The position numbers and the translations under genes are program-made. Below the pieces are notes generated by a model that saw nothing but the letters and a program-made list of their open reading frames with translations, searched no databases and was not told the DNA's origin. From Streptomyces sp. R21 (GTDB lineage Bacteria; Actinomycetota; Actinomycetes; Streptomycetales; Streptomycetaceae): a stretch of 64,000 nt of DNA. Shown here piece by piece: positions 19,960 through 29,594 of this stretch (position 1 is its first letter; the number at the start of each line of letters is the position of its first letter). The DNA is taken from NCBI RefSeq assembly GCF_041051975.1, contig NZ_CP163435.1, positions 1,240,001 through 1,304,000 on the forward strand. The letters run 5' to 3'.

Positions 19960-20457
19960 ATGGAACCGACCGCGATCACCGAGATCCTGAACCGCCCGCT
20001 CAGCCAGGAGCTGCTGGCCCGCGACCTGACCCGCCTGGCCTACGTCGCCAAGGACGGCACACCGCGCAGCATCCCGATCGCGTTCACCTGGAACGGCTCG
20101 GAGATCGTCCTGTGCACCACGAAGAACGCCCCGAAACTGCCCGCACTGCGCGAGAATCCGATGGTTGCCCTCACCATCGACACCGAGGTCCACCCGCCGA
20201 AGATCCTGCTCATCCGCGGCCGGGCCGACTTGGACGTCGTCGACGGCATCCCGGACGAGTACCTCCAGATGAACGGCAGCTACGAGATGACAGCCGAGCA
20301 GCGCATCGCGTGGGAGGCCGAGGTCCGCTCGCTCTACGACGGCATGGTCCGGATCGTCATCACCCCGACCTGGGCGAAACTCATCGACTTCGAAACCACC
20401 TTGCCCACGGCGGTCGAGGAACTGATCCAGCAACGGGCCGAACGCCAGCACACCTGA
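19960..20457 (+). CDS. pyridoxamine 5'-phosphate oxidase-fold protein (PPOX, possibly F420-dependent)
   Basis: A 165-residue split-barrel flavin/F420-binding protein. The opening LARDLTRLAYVAKDGTPRSIP and the central TTKNAPKLPALRENPMVALT are typical of the PPOX class. Members bind FMN or F420 and reduce small molecules, and the cofactor cannot be told from sequence alone. Start ATG chosen because AAGGAG lies 9 nt upstream and no family homology extends further. A monocistronic unit between the broken membrane genes and a GNAT gene. Confidence 0.85.
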   Translation: MEPTAITEILNRPLSQELLARDLTRLAYVAKDGTPRSIPIAFTWNGSEIVLCTTKNAPKLPALRENPMVALTIDTEVHPPKILLIRGRADLDVVDGIPDEYLQMNGSYEMTAEQRIAWEAEVRSLYDGMVRIVITPTWAKLIDFETTLPTAVEELIQQRAERQHT

Positions 20458-20510
20458 GTTCAATGCGGCCGGAGTGGGACCCACCCTTCTCCGTGATCCA
20501 GAATCATTGG

Positions 20511-21053
20511 ATGGTCACACTTGAGACTCCCCGATTGATCCTGCGTCGCTGGCGCGAGGAAGACATTGCGCCCATGGCTGCCGTCAATGGCGACCCCGAG
20601 GTCATGCGGTGGATCCGTGACGGCGGCGTCCGTGACGAACGGCAGACTCGCGACGGGATCCAGGCATGGGAGAGCGAGTGGGAGTCACAGGGCTTCGGCC
20701 TGTTCGCCGTGGAGATCCGGTCCACCGGCGAGCTGGCCGGGTTCACCGGCCTTTCGGTGCCCCACTTCTTGCCGGAGGTACTGCCGGCCGTTGAGGTCGG
20801 CTGGCGGCTGGGACGTTCCCACTGGGGGCAGGGCTTGGCCACCGAGGCCGCTGTGGCCGCCGTACGGTTCGGGTTCGAAGAGCGAGGGCTGGAGCGGATC
20901 GTCAGCATCACTCAAGTGGGCAACGACGCCTCCGAACGGATCATGACCAAACTGGGGATGCATCCGGTCCGTGAGACCGTCAATCCCACCTGCGGTCGGC
21001 GAGTGCGGGTGTTCGAGTTGTCGTCGGACCAGTACGTCACAACCGCTCGTTGA
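20511..21053 (+). CDS. GNAT-family N-acetyltransferase (RimJ/RimL-like)
   Basis: A 180-residue acetyltransferase. The N-terminus LETPRLILRRWREED and the acetyl-CoA-binding region VGWRLGRSHWGQGLATEA (motif A) followed by GLERIVSITQVGNDASERIM identify the RimJ/RimL-type GNAT subfamily. These proteins acetylate ribosomal-protein N-termini or small molecules, and the substrate is unknown here. The second ATG is used. CAGAAT lies 6 nt upstream and may make the transcript leaderless, while an in-frame ATG 48 nt earlier adds residues outside the domain. Confidence 0.85.
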   Translation: MVTLETPRLILRRWREEDIAPMAAVNGDPEVMRWIRDGGVRDERQTRDGIQAWESEWESQGFGLFAVEIRSTGELAGFTGLSVPHFLPEVLPAVEVGWRLGRSHWGQGLATEAAVAAVRFGFEERGLERIVSITQVGNDASERIMTKLGMHPVRETVNPTCGRRVRVFELSSDQYVTTAR

Positions 21054-21098
21054 TCCGGCTCGCAGGCGATACCGCCAGGCGCGTGCGGGCAGGCATGC

Positions 21099-22520
21099 TC
21101 AGCTGTACGCCCCGGCCTCCCACTTGCGTCGGCGCAGCGCGTCGTCGCTGAAGAGGTGCCGGCTCCGGTCGAGCAGTTCCCCCACCTCCGCTTCGTGGCG
21201 CCGTACGTCCGCGGACGGTTGCCAGCGCTGCACGGATTGCGCGGCCCAGGTGCGCAGCTTGTCATCCGGGTCCTCCAGCAGACCGACCGCCGCTCGTAGC
21301 GCGACGATGCCGCCGCGCGCGTCGAGCAGCCGGAATGCGCCGACGCGGATGTGCCGTGGCAGCTCGGGGCCGGTGCGCTCCAGTAGCCAGTCGACGGGCA
21401 GTTGCCCGGCCGAGGGGAGCAGGGCGACGGCCGCCTCGCGGACGACACCGGCGGCAGGGTCGCCGAGGAGCGGCCACAACCGCTTCGCATCCGCGCAGTC
21501 CAGTGCCCGCAGCCCTGCCACCGCCCGCGCCCGCACTGCGGCCACCGGGTGCGCGAGCAGAGGCCACAGCAGGCCGGCGTCCGCGCGGTTGCCGCACTCG
21601 GCCAGCCCGATGACCGCACCGGGCGGCACATCGAGGTCCTCCGGGGCCGTGCACCGCTCCCGGTACCAGGCCGCCGGATCACCTCCGTGCTGTCGTACGA
21701 CATAGCGGGCGCAAGCACGCACCAGGGCGGACCGGTCGCTGAGAAACGACTCCGCCTGTTCTGACCGCCCCGCCCGCCGCAGCGCAGTGACGCCGGCCGA
21801 ACGGGTGCGCGGGTTGCGCGCCGACAGCAGCGGAAGCAGCACATCCTCGTATGCCTCCTCCTCCCCCAGAGCCGCAAGCGCCGCTGTGGCACACAGGTCC
21901 TGGACCACGGTGTCCTCGTCCCGGGCGGCCACGCGGGCCAGCTCAGCGGGACGGAGCAGTCGGCCCTCGACTGCCAGTCGGTACGCGAAGCGCCGGGCCG
22001 TGCGGTCGGGGTCGGCGAAGAGAGCCCCGAGCTGCCCGTGGGATGCCCGGCGCAGGACCTGACCGAGTACGTCGACGCCGAAGTCACCTCTGCCGCGGCG
22101 GCCGACGCGGAGGATGAGCGGCGCAAGATCGAGGGCCGAGTCCACATCGAGAGCCTCGCGCAGCAGCTGCCGAGCGCGCTCGCGCACTGGGTCGGCCCAG
22201 TCGGCGCAGCGGATCACGATCAACGGCAGCAGGTCCGGGTATCGGGCCGACTGGCGCACCGCCTTCTGACGGACACGCCCGTCCCGGTGGCAGAGGGCGA
22301 GCGCGAGCCGGGACTCGCCGAGCTGAGTCAGGTCGGCGGACAGCGGAGCGAAGTGTTCCCACTCCGGAAGGAAGCGCGCGCGATACCAGGCCGCCCTGCG
22401 CACTCCTTCATCCAGCGCGAGCCAGTCACTGGGGTCGGCGACATCAAGTGTGCCCCGAAGCGGCGCACCTCCCGCGAGCCGCATCGCTGCTGCTGTCCCG
22501 TGTTCACTGTTCTCAAGCAT
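21099..22520 (-). CDS. HEAT-repeat protein
   Basis: A 473-residue soluble protein made of tandem helical repeats (for example VRARAVAGLRALDCADAKRL, VVREAAVALLPSAGQLPVDW and LRTWAAQSVQRW), spaced about 30-35 residues apart in the PBS-lyase/HEAT style. It has no catalytic domain. Such scaffolds mediate protein contacts. The ATG at 22520 is used because GGAGGGGG precedes it, and upstream in-frame sequence is low-complexity. It is convergent with the GNAT gene and not obviously linked to any pathway here. Confidence 0.8.
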   Translation of the reverse strand: MLENSEHGTAAAMRLAGGAPLRGTLDVADPSDWLALDEGVRRAAWYRARFLPEWEHFAPLSADLTQLGESRLALALCHRDGRVRQKAVRQSARYPDLLPLIVIRCADWADPVRERARQLLREALDVDSALDLAPLILRVGRRGRGDFGVDVLGQVLRRASHGQLGALFADPDRTARRFAYRLAVEGRLLRPAELARVAARDEDTVVQDLCATAALAALGEEEAYEDVLLPLLSARNPRTRSAGVTALRRAGRSEQAESFLSDRSALVRACARYVVRQHGGDPAAWYRERCTAPEDLDVPPGAVIGLAECGNRADAGLLWPLLAHPVAAVRARAVAGLRALDCADAKRLWPLLGDPAAGVVREAAVALLPSAGQLPVDWLLERTGPELPRHIRVGAFRLLDARGGIVALRAAVGLLEDPDDKLRTWAAQSVQRWQPSADVRRHEAEVGELLDRSRHLFSDDALRRRKWEAGAYS

Positions 22521-22946
22521 TCCCGCCCCCTCCAGCAGCTGTTCCGGGTGATCGTAGGGCGCGGGGCTCACGCAGGGCACGCGAAATATGGCCCGTGATC
22601 GCCGGGGGCGCCGCCGCTCGGCACCCTGCGGAAGCGGGTCCACCGCGACAAGAGACGGCGTGTCCGTTCCGCGGCGTGCCCGGGGCTGCCTGAGAGCGCG
22701 GGCGTGCCCAAGGGGCTGCCCAAGTGCGCGGGTGGCGCCCATCCACCGCCTGGATGCGCTGGATACGGGATTCGGATGGCGCGGAGGATGGCGACCGGGC
22801 GCCGGACGACCCATAGTCGTCGCTACCCGCACGCCGCTGTCCGGACCAGCCGCCGGGGTGCGAAACCGTCCTCAGCTCAGCATGCCGTGCGCCGCAGGCG
22901 CCCGTGAAAGGCATGCCCGCTCCCGTACACCGTCCCTGGAGTCGCC
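22521..22946. other. intergenic region between HEAT and MFS genes
   Basis: About 425 bp with no supported gene. It contains an imperfect direct duplication of about 30 bp (GGGGCTGCC...GCGCGGG, roughly 22683-22741). I could not place a convincing promoter for either flanking gene. Confidence 0.4.
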
Positions 22947-24209
22947 ATGCCCCGTTCCGTTCCGCCGCCGCCTGCCCCGGCGGTCGACGACCCCGCTCCG
23001 TCACCCGTGTCCGTCTCGGGCCCGGCCCATCTGGTGCGCGTGACCCTGTTGATGGCGGGCAGCTGTCTGCCGATCCTGGGGGCGGTGCTGATCGCCCCCG
23101 TGCTGCCGAAGATGCAGGACCACTTCGAGTCGGTCCCCGGCGCCAAGGCTCTGGTACCTCTCGCGCTGACCGTTCCGGCGCTGTCCCTGGCGCTGCTGGC
23201 CCCGTTCGCCGGGGTGATCGTGGACCGGGTGGGCCGCAAGCGCCTGCTGGTCGTGGCGACTCTCCTGTACGCCGTGTTCGGGACAGCCCCGCTCTGGCTG
23301 GACTCGCTGGGGGCCATCATCGCCGGACGTGCCCTGGTCGGGGTCGCCGAGGCGGCGATCATGACGTGCTGCACCACGCTGATCGGCGATTACTACACGG
23401 GTCAGCAGCGGGTGAAGTACCTGGCCCTGCAGACCATGTGCGCCTCCGCGTCGGCGACCGTCTTCTTCGTCATCGGCGGTGCGGTCGGCGCGGCGGGCTG
23501 GCGCGTGCCCTTCTGGATCTACGCGGTGAGCCTGGCGCTCGCCCCGCTGATGGCCTCCGCGCTGCCCGCCCCGGCGGCCCGCGCGGCCGTCCCCGATGCG
23601 GCATCGGGAACCCGACGCCCGTTCCCCTGGCGGCAGTTGGCGGGCATCTGCGCCCTCACCTTCTTCGGGGCGATGGTCTTCTACACCGTCCCGGTGGAGA
23701 TGTCGTACCTGCTCGACGACCTCGGGGTGGAGAACTCCGGGGTGATCGGTCTGGCCACCGCCGTGGCGAGTGCCGCCACCGTGGGCGGTGCGGTCGCCTT
23801 CGCCCGGTTGAAGCGCTCACCGGACCCGATGCTGCCCGCCGTCCTCGCCCTCTGCGCCGCCGGTTTCGCGGTGGTGTTCCTCGCGGACAACGTCCCGCTG
23901 CTGGTTGTGGGAGCGGTGATCAACTGCCTGGGCACGGGGATGCTGTTGCCCGCCCTCCTCACCAGTGCCATGTCCCGCCTGGCCTTCGAGGACCGCGGCC
24001 GCGGTACGGGGCTGTGGACGGCGGCGTTCTTCGGCGGTGAGTTCGTGTGCCCGCTGGTGCTGCTCGCCGGGGAGTCGGCGGTCGGCAGCCTCGCGGGTGC
24101 GGTGGGCGTCCTGGGGCTGGCCGCCGCCCTCGTCGCGGCGGGGCTGCTGGCCGTCCGCCGCCGCGCGGGCGCTGTCGATCCCGGGCCGCTGCCGGAGCCT
24201 TCGTCCTGA
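22947..24209 (+). CDS. MFS transporter
   Basis: A 420-residue major facilitator with about 12 hydrophobic segments. After a short Pro-rich cytoplasmic N-terminus, the signature loop between helices 2 and 3 reads GVIVDRVGRKRLL, and the transporter has a central cytoplasmic loop near residues 200-220. It lies beside the LysR gene and the ring-degradation operon, so uptake of the aromatic substrate is a reasonable inference, though efflux cannot be excluded. TGGAG ribosome-binding site before the ATG. Confidence 0.88.
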   Translation: MPRSVPPPPAPAVDDPAPSPVSVSGPAHLVRVTLLMAGSCLPILGAVLIAPVLPKMQDHFESVPGAKALVPLALTVPALSLALLAPFAGVIVDRVGRKRLLVVATLLYAVFGTAPLWLDSLGAIIAGRALVGVAEAAIMTCCTTLIGDYYTGQQRVKYLALQTMCASASATVFFVIGGAVGAAGWRVPFWIYAVSLALAPLMASALPAPAARAAVPDAASGTRRPFPWRQLAGICALTFFGAMVFYTVPVEMSYLLDDLGVENSGVIGLATAVASAATVGGAVAFARLKRSPDPMLPAVLALCAAGFAVVFLADNVPLLVVGAVINCLGTGMLLPALLTSAMSRLAFEDRGRGTGLWTAAFFGGEFVCPLVLLAGESAVGSLAGAVGVLGLAAALVAAGLLAVRRRAGAVDPGPLPEPSS

Positions 24210-24295
24210 GGACGTGGCAGCCTTCAGCCGGAGGCCCATAAGCCAGTCCCCGCGCACTCCCCACCCCACGCAATCCCGTAGGCACGGCATCGACG

Positions 24296-25249
24296 TCAGA
24301 GGCGTACCGCCCCCTGCCCGGGGGTAGCGGCATCCTCCGAGCCGTCGCCCATCAGCGCGGTTCCCACCTCCGCCGCCTTCTCCCGCAGCCAGATGTGGGC
24401 CGCGTCCTGGGCGTGCACCGGGTGCCACCACATCGCCTCCCGTACTGGTACCGCCTCGAAGGGACAGGGCAGCGCCCGGACCGCGGCGGAGCGGACCGCT
24501 CTGCGGGCCAGCCGCTCCTGGATCATCGCGACCCGGCGGGTGCCCTCGACCATGTGCGGCAACAGCTGGAAGGTCTGCACGGAGACCTCCACCCGGGGGC
24601 TGATGCCGATCATGCTGAGCTGCCGGGCGGCCGGGGCGTCGTAGGTGCGCTGGTAGACGGCCCACGGCAGACGGGCCAGCTGGTCGAGGGTGAGTGCGTC
24701 GCCGACCTCGGGGTTGTCGTCGGCGACCAGGCACAGCCAGCGGTCCTGGTAGAGGTCGACGGCGGGGAGGCCGTCGATCACGCCGTGCGGCATCAGCAGT
24801 CCGTCGACAGTGCTCAGCACGGTGGCCGTGTTCTCCACCACGGAGGGTGCCGGGTGCTGGAAGGTGAGCCGGATCCCGGGTGCCTCCTGGTGCAGGGCGC
24901 GGGACAGCTCGGCGCCGAACACGGCCGCGCCGTAGTCGGAGGCGAGCAGGGTGAACTCGCGGGTCTCGGCGGCCGGGTCGAAGTCGGCCTGGCTGGCGAA
25001 GACGCGCTCCAGCAGATCGCATGCGGTGGCGCTGCGGTCCCGCAACGCCACGCCGAGCGGGGTCAGTTCGTAGGCGTTGCCGGTCCGGGCGAGCAATTCG
25101 TCGTCGAAATGGCGGCGCAGCCGGGACAGCGCCGCGCTCATCGCGGGCTGGCTCAGGCCGATGCGCTCGCCGGCCCGGGTGACGTTGCGCTCCTCCAGCA
25201 GCGCGCGCAGGGCGACCACCAGATTGAGGTCGAGTCGGGTCAGGTTCAC
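24296..25249 (-). CDS. LysR-family transcriptional regulator
   Basis: A 317-residue regulator. The N-terminal winged helix LNLVVALRALLEERNVTRAG and SQPAMSAALSRLRRHFDDEL is followed by a type-2 periplasmic-binding-like effector domain (from about residue 90). The NodD/NahR-like N-terminus is typical of activators that sense aromatic compounds. It is divergent from the ring-degradation operon across 122 bp that contain a T-N11-A box. It likely activates that operon and represses itself. Confidence 0.92.
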   Translation of the reverse strand: MNLTRLDLNLVVALRALLEERNVTRAGERIGLSQPAMSAALSRLRRHFDDELLARTGNAYELTPLGVALRDRSATACDLLERVFASQADFDPAAETREFTLLASDYGAAVFGAELSRALHQEAPGIRLTFQHPAPSVVENTATVLSTVDGLLMPHGVIDGLPAVDLYQDRWLCLVADDNPEVGDALTLDQLARLPWAVYQRTYDAPAARQLSMIGISPRVEVSVQTFQLLPHMVEGTRRVAMIQERLARRAVRSAAVRALPCPFEAVPVREAMWWHPVHAQDAAHIWLREKAAEVGTALMGDGSEDAATPGQGAVRL

Positions 25250-25277
25250 CGGGCACCGCCTGTGTCAGCCAAGAACT

Positions 25278-25292
25278 ATCCACGTCATGGAT
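25278..25292. promoter_or_regulatory. LysR-type operator (T-N11-A box)
   Basis: ATCCACGTCATGGAT is a perfect 5+5 inverted repeat with a 5-nt spacer that fits T-N11-A (T25279 to A25291). It lies between the lysR start and the first FAA gene, about 80 bp before the latter. A second TCCAC half-site sits at 25300-25304. Confidence 0.6.
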
Positions 25293-25371
25293 TCGGCGCA
25301 TCCACAGGATTGATTTCCGTGATTGGCCGTTCGAGGTCAGAGTAGACCGCAACCCAGCAGGAGGAAATCTG

Positions 25372-26352
25372 ATGGCAACGCTCACGCAACCTGCCGGCCC
25401 GTTCGCGCTCGGCACGTTCTCCGCTCAGGACGGGAAGCCGTTCCCGGGTCTCCTGGCCAAGGAGCAGGTGCTGGACCTGACCAGCGCCCTGGACGGGGCA
25501 CCGTCCGACCTGCGTGCCGTGGTCGAGCGATGGGAGGAGAGCCTCCCCGTCCTGCGCATCCTCGCGAACGACGACTCGCTCGACTGGCGCCCGCTGGAGG
25601 ACCTGCGCGTGCACGCCCCGCTCGAGCCCCGCCAGATCTTCCAGTCCGGCGCGAACTACCGGCAGCACGTGATCGACCTGGAGGTCGCCCACCGCTCCCC
25701 CGACGACCCCCGCACGGTCGCGGAGGCCCGGGCCGAGGTCGCCGCGATCATGGACCGCCGGGCCGCCGAGGACCTGCCGTACGTCTTCATCGGACTGCCC
25801 AGCACCATCACCGGCCCGTACGACGACATCGTCCTCCCCTCCTGGGTCGAACAGCCGGACTGGGAACTGGAGTTGGCGGCCGTCATGGCCAAACCGGCCT
25901 ACCGGGTCTCCGTCGAAGAAGCTCTGGAGTACATCGCCGGGTACACCATCGCCAACGACCTCACCGACCGCGCGACGGTCTTCCGCCGGGACATGAAGGC
26001 CATCGGCACCGACTGGCTGCGCAGCAAGAACGCGCCCGGCTTCACCCCGCTCGGCCCGTGGCTGGTACCCGCCGAGGCCGTCGCGGACCCGGGCGATCTG
26101 CGGGTCACGCTGAAGCTGAACGGCGAGACCATGCAGGACGAGTCCACCAAGGACATGCTCTTCGGGGTCGCCCGGCTGGTGTCGTACATCTCCCAGTCCG
26201 CCCAACTCCTGCCCGGTGACCTGGTGTTGACCGGCAGCCCGGCGGGCAACGGCATCCACTGGGGGCGGCTGCTGCAGGGCGGCGACGTCATGGAGGGGTC
26301 CGTCACCGGTCTCGGGGTCCAGCGCAACCGGTGTGTCGCGGAGGGCTCGTGA
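25372..26352 (+). CDS. FAA-family hydrolase, first gene of the LysR-linked operon
   Basis: A 326-residue FAA-fold protein with acidic metal ligands in PDWELELAAVM and IANDLTDRATVF, and a C-terminal LVLTGSPAGNGIHWG. It is larger than the MhpD type and differs clearly from the FAA gene at 2.8 kb. A strong AGGAGGAAA ribosome-binding site precedes the ATG. The stop overlaps the next start (GTGA). It probably acts on a ring-fission product (hydrolysis or isomerisation/decarboxylation). Confidence 0.85.
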   Translation: MATLTQPAGPFALGTFSAQDGKPFPGLLAKEQVLDLTSALDGAPSDLRAVVERWEESLPVLRILANDDSLDWRPLEDLRVHAPLEPRQIFQSGANYRQHVIDLEVAHRSPDDPRTVAEARAEVAAIMDRRAAEDLPYVFIGLPSTITGPYDDIVLPSWVEQPDWELELAAVMAKPAYRVSVEEALEYIAGYTIANDLTDRATVFRRDMKAIGTDWLRSKNAPGFTPLGPWLVPAEAVADPGDLRVTLKLNGETMQDESTKDMLFGVARLVSYISQSAQLLPGDLVLTGSPAGNGIHWGRLLQGGDVMEGSVTGLGVQRNRCVAEGS

Positions 26353-27305
26353 ACCGGCTCGACCCCGAGGGCGCGATCGCCGAGGCCGCCAAGTCGTACT
26401 CGAACTGGGGCCGTTGGGGTGAGGACGACGTGCTCGGCACCCTCAACTTCCTCGACGAGCACAAGCGCCGCGAGGGAGCCGCACTCGTCCACCGGGGCGT
26501 CAGCTTCTCCCTAGCGCAGTCCTTCGACATGAACGGCCCGCAGAAGGGCTGGCGGCGCCGGACGAACCCCGTGCACACCATGCTCGACACCGGCGCCGAC
26601 GCGGCGCTCGGCAACCAGGGCTTCCCGCACGGCATCGGCGGCGCCGACGACGTGATCGCGATGCCGTTGCAGTGCTCCACGCAGTGGGACGGGCTCGGGC
26701 ACATCTTCGACCACGGCAGGGCGTGGAACGGACGGGCGGCCGAGCGGGTCGTCACCTCCGACGGCGACCTCGTCACCGGCATCGAGCACATGGCACCGTA
26801 CGTCGCCGGGCGCGGCGTCCTGCTCGATGTGGGCCACGTCCTCGGCACTCAAGGCGAGTTGCCCGACGGTTTCGCGATCACCGAGGAGCACCTGACCGCG
26901 ACCGCCGAGGCGCACGGGGTGAGCGTCGGGCGCGGTGACATCGTCGTCGTACGCACCGGACAGCTCACCCGCGCCCGGCGCGAGGGCTGGGGCGACTACG
27001 CGGGCGGCCCCGCGCCGGGCCTGTCCTTCACCGCCGCCGGGTGGCTGCACCGCACCGAGATCGCCGCGATCGCCACCGACACCTGGGGCTTCGAGGTGCG
27101 CCCGAACGAGTTCGAGCATGCCTTCCAGCCGCTGCACCAGGTCGCCATCCCCAACATCGGCCTGCTCATCGGCGAGATGTGGGACCCGGACGCCCTCGCC
27201 GAGGACTGCGCGGAGGACGGCGTGTACGAGTTCTGGCTCACCGCCGCGCCACTGCCGATCACGGGAGCCGTCGGCTCCCCGGTCAACCCGGTCGCCGTCA
27301 AGTAG
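26349..27305 (+). CDS. cyclase-family metal hydrolase (kynurenine formamidase-like)
   Basis: A 318-residue member of the cyclase family (PF04199), which includes kynurenine formamidase and isatin hydrolase. The metal-site region reads STQWDGLGHIFDHGRAWNG, and EFEHAFQPLHQVAIPNIG marks the C-terminal half. GTG start overlapping the FAA stop by 4 nt. These enzymes hydrolyse C-N or C-O bonds of cyclic amides, lactones or formamides, so it may open an N-heterocycle or lactone before ring oxidation. Substrate not determinable. Confidence 0.85.
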   Translation: MNRLDPEGAIAEAAKSYSNWGRWGEDDVLGTLNFLDEHKRREGAALVHRGVSFSLAQSFDMNGPQKGWRRRTNPVHTMLDTGADAALGNQGFPHGIGGADDVIAMPLQCSTQWDGLGHIFDHGRAWNGRAAERVVTSDGDLVTGIEHMAPYVAGRGVLLDVGHVLGTQGELPDGFAITEEHLTATAEAHGVSVGRGDIVVVRTGQLTRARREGWGDYAGGPAPGLSFTAAGWLHRTEIAAIATDTWGFEVRPNEFEHAFQPLHQVAIPNIGLLIGEMWDPDALAEDCAEDGVYEFWLTAAPLPITGAVGSPVNPVAVK

Positions 27306-27409
27306 CGAGCAATCCCAGTGGCCCCAACCCCCAGTAGCCCCTGCCCCTACTGGCCTGCAATCCCCAGCCGCCCGAAGCCGTGCGGCTCAACCCGGGAGGT
27401 ATCCCCGAC

Positions 27410-28558
27410 ATGGCCGACAGCCTCACACGTACCGCCACCCGTACCGTCCTCGTCGTCGGCGCAGGCACCTCCGGAAACGCCCTGACCGTGCTGCTGCGCC
27501 GGGCGGGGATCGCCGTCGACGTCGTCGAGGCGAGCCCCGACGGGAAGGCCGCCGCCGGCTCGGGCATCACCCTTCAGGGCAACGCCCTGCGCGTACTGCG
27601 CGAGGTCGGGGTCCTCGAAGGCATCGAGAAGGACGGTTACGCCGCCGAGGGCGTCGCCGTTCTCGCCCCCGACGGCACCGTGCTGCACGCCCACGAGGAA
27701 CTCCGCACCGGCGGCGACGACCTGCCCTCGCACATCGGCATGCAGCGGCCTCGGCTCCAGCAGCTCCTCATCGACCGGGTCCGCGCCTCGGGCGCCGAGA
27801 TCCGCCTCGGCACCACGGCCACCGCCCTCGGACAGGACGACGAGGGCGTGGACGTGACCTTCTCGGACGCCACGAGCCGCCGCTACGACCTGGTGGTCGG
27901 CGCAGACGGGCTGCACTCCGCCACCCGCGCGATGATCGGCATCACCGAGAGACCCGAGCCCACCGGCATGGGCATCTGGCGGGCCCCCGCGCCGCGCCCC
28001 GCCGGTGTCCACCGCACCGAGATGGTCTACGGCGGCCGCTGTTTCATCGCCGGGTACTGCCCGACCGGTGAGGACACGGTCTACGCCTACCTCGTCGAGC
28101 GGGCCCGCGACCGCGATGCACTGCGCCCGGCGACGTACGCCGACGAGATGCGGGCACTCAGCGAGGGCTACGGCGGCGCATGGACGGAGATCCGCACCGC
28201 CTTCACCGACCCGAAAGCCGTCAACTACACCTGCTTCGACCGGCACTTGGTGGAGGGCCCGTGGCACCGCGGCCGGGTCGTGCTCGTCGGCGACGCCGCC
28301 CACGCCTGTCCGCCCACCCTCGCCCAGGGCGCCGCGATGTCCCTGGAGGACGTCCTCGTCCTCGCCGAACTGCTGACCAGCCGGGACGACTGGGACGACC
28401 AGCTCTTCACGGACTACCACGACCGACGGCTGCCCCGCGTACGCATGGTCGTCGATGCCTCCGTCCAGCTCGGCCAGTGGCTGCTCGACGGAGTGCGCGA
28501 CGCGGACGTACCCGGGCTGATGGGCCGCACCATGAACGCGCTGAAGGAACTTCCGTGA
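27410..28558 (+). CDS. FAD-dependent monooxygenase (3-hydroxybenzoate/salicylate hydroxylase-like)
   Basis: A 382-residue class A flavin hydroxylase. It has the N-terminal GAGTSG FAD motif, a DG motif (LVVGADGLHSATR) and GDAAHACPPTLAQGAAMSLED. Length and motifs fit single-component aromatic hydroxylases acting on hydroxybenzoates. The start is the ATG following GGGAGGT. It is coupled to the next gene by a GTGA overlap. In the LysR-linked operon it would install the hydroxyl needed for ring cleavage. Confidence 0.87.
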   Translation: MADSLTRTATRTVLVVGAGTSGNALTVLLRRAGIAVDVVEASPDGKAAAGSGITLQGNALRVLREVGVLEGIEKDGYAAEGVAVLAPDGTVLHAHEELRTGGDDLPSHIGMQRPRLQQLLIDRVRASGAEIRLGTTATALGQDDEGVDVTFSDATSRRYDLVVGADGLHSATRAMIGITERPEPTGMGIWRAPAPRPAGVHRTEMVYGGRCFIAGYCPTGEDTVYAYLVERARDRDALRPATYADEMRALSEGYGGAWTEIRTAFTDPKAVNYTCFDRHLVEGPWHRGRVVLVGDAAHACPPTLAQGAAMSLEDVLVLAELLTSRDDWDDQLFTDYHDRRLPRVRMVVDASVQLGQWLLDGVRDADVPGLMGRTMNALKELP

Positions 28559-29589
28559 CCGAACTGTCCGCCCCCTTGTCGATACCGACGATCGACGTCC
28601 ACGCCCATCTCCTGCTCCCGGAGGTCGAGGAGGCCGTCGCCGGTCGGGCCGGCCTCACCGCGGCCCAGGGCCTCGACGCCCGCCGCAACGGCCCGGCGGC
28701 CCTGACCGTGAACGGCCCCATGGTCGGCGCGCGCATACCGAAGCTCACGGACGCCAGTGTGCGCCTGACAGCCATGGACGCGCAGGGCGTGGACATCCAG
28801 CTGGTCAGCCCGTCCCCGTCGCACTACCACTACTGGGCCGATCCCCAACTGGCAGAGCAGGTGTGTCTGTTGGCCAACGAGGAAACCGCCGCACACTGCG
28901 CCAAGGCCCCCGACCGGCTGCACGGCCTCGGCCTGATCCCGCTCCAACATCCCCACCTCGCGGTCGAGTTGCTCGATCACGCAGTGGAACAGGGGCTGCG
29001 GGGCGTGGAGATCTCCTCGCACGCCCCGGGGCCGGGCGGGACCCGGGAGGTGGAGCTCTCCGACCCGCGCCTCGCACCCTTCTGGGCGCACGCGCAGGAG
29101 AGCGGCGCCCTGGTCTTCCTGCACCCTTTCGGCTGCACCCTCGACGAACGCCTTGACCAGTGGTACCTGTCCAACACCGTCGGCCAGCCCACCGAGAACG
29201 CGATCGCCCTCTCCCACCTGATCTTCTCCGGCGTCCTGGACCGCCATCCGGGCCTGAAGCTGATCGCGGCGCACGGCGGCGGCTATCTGCCCACGCACAT
29301 CGGCCGCTCCGACCACGCCTGGCGGGTCCGCCCCGACGCCCGGGGCTGCGCACGGGAGCCCAGCAGCTACCTGAAGCGGCTGTACTTCGACTCCCTCGTC
29401 CACGACCCGTACGTCCTGCGGGAGTTGGTCCGGGCCGCCGGTCCGGACCGGGTCCTGCTCGGCTCCGACTTCCCCTTCGACATGGGCAGGGAAGACCCGC
29501 TGGACGCGCTGCGTGCCGCGGACCTGCCCGACCCCGACTTCCACGCCCTACGAGGCGGCAACGCCGCCGCCCTCCTCCGGAAGGACTGA
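28555..29589 (+). CDS. ACMSD-like amidohydrolase (decarboxylase)
   Basis: A 344-residue metal-dependent amidohydrolase of the aminocarboxymuconate-semialdehyde decarboxylase group. It shows the HxH start (TIDVHAHLLLPEVEE), the His in LIAAHGGGYLP and the Asp in LLGSDFPFDM. Relatives decarboxylate ACMS, gamma-resorcylate or 5-carboxyvanillate rather than hydrolyse amides. GTG start overlapping the flavin hydroxylase stop. It probably removes a carboxylate from the ring or the ring-fission product. Confidence 0.88.
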   Translation: MTELSAPLSIPTIDVHAHLLLPEVEEAVAGRAGLTAAQGLDARRNGPAALTVNGPMVGARIPKLTDASVRLTAMDAQGVDIQLVSPSPSHYHYWADPQLAEQVCLLANEETAAHCAKAPDRLHGLGLIPLQHPHLAVELLDHAVEQGLRGVEISSHAPGPGGTREVELSDPRLAPFWAHAQESGALVFLHPFGCTLDERLDQWYLSNTVGQPTENAIALSHLIFSGVLDRHPGLKLIAAHGGGYLPTHIGRSDHAWRVRPDARGCAREPSSYLKRLYFDSLVHDPYVLRELVRAAGPDRVLLGSDFPFDMGREDPLDALRAADLPDPDFHALRGGNAAALLRKD

Positions 29590-29594
29590 CCGAC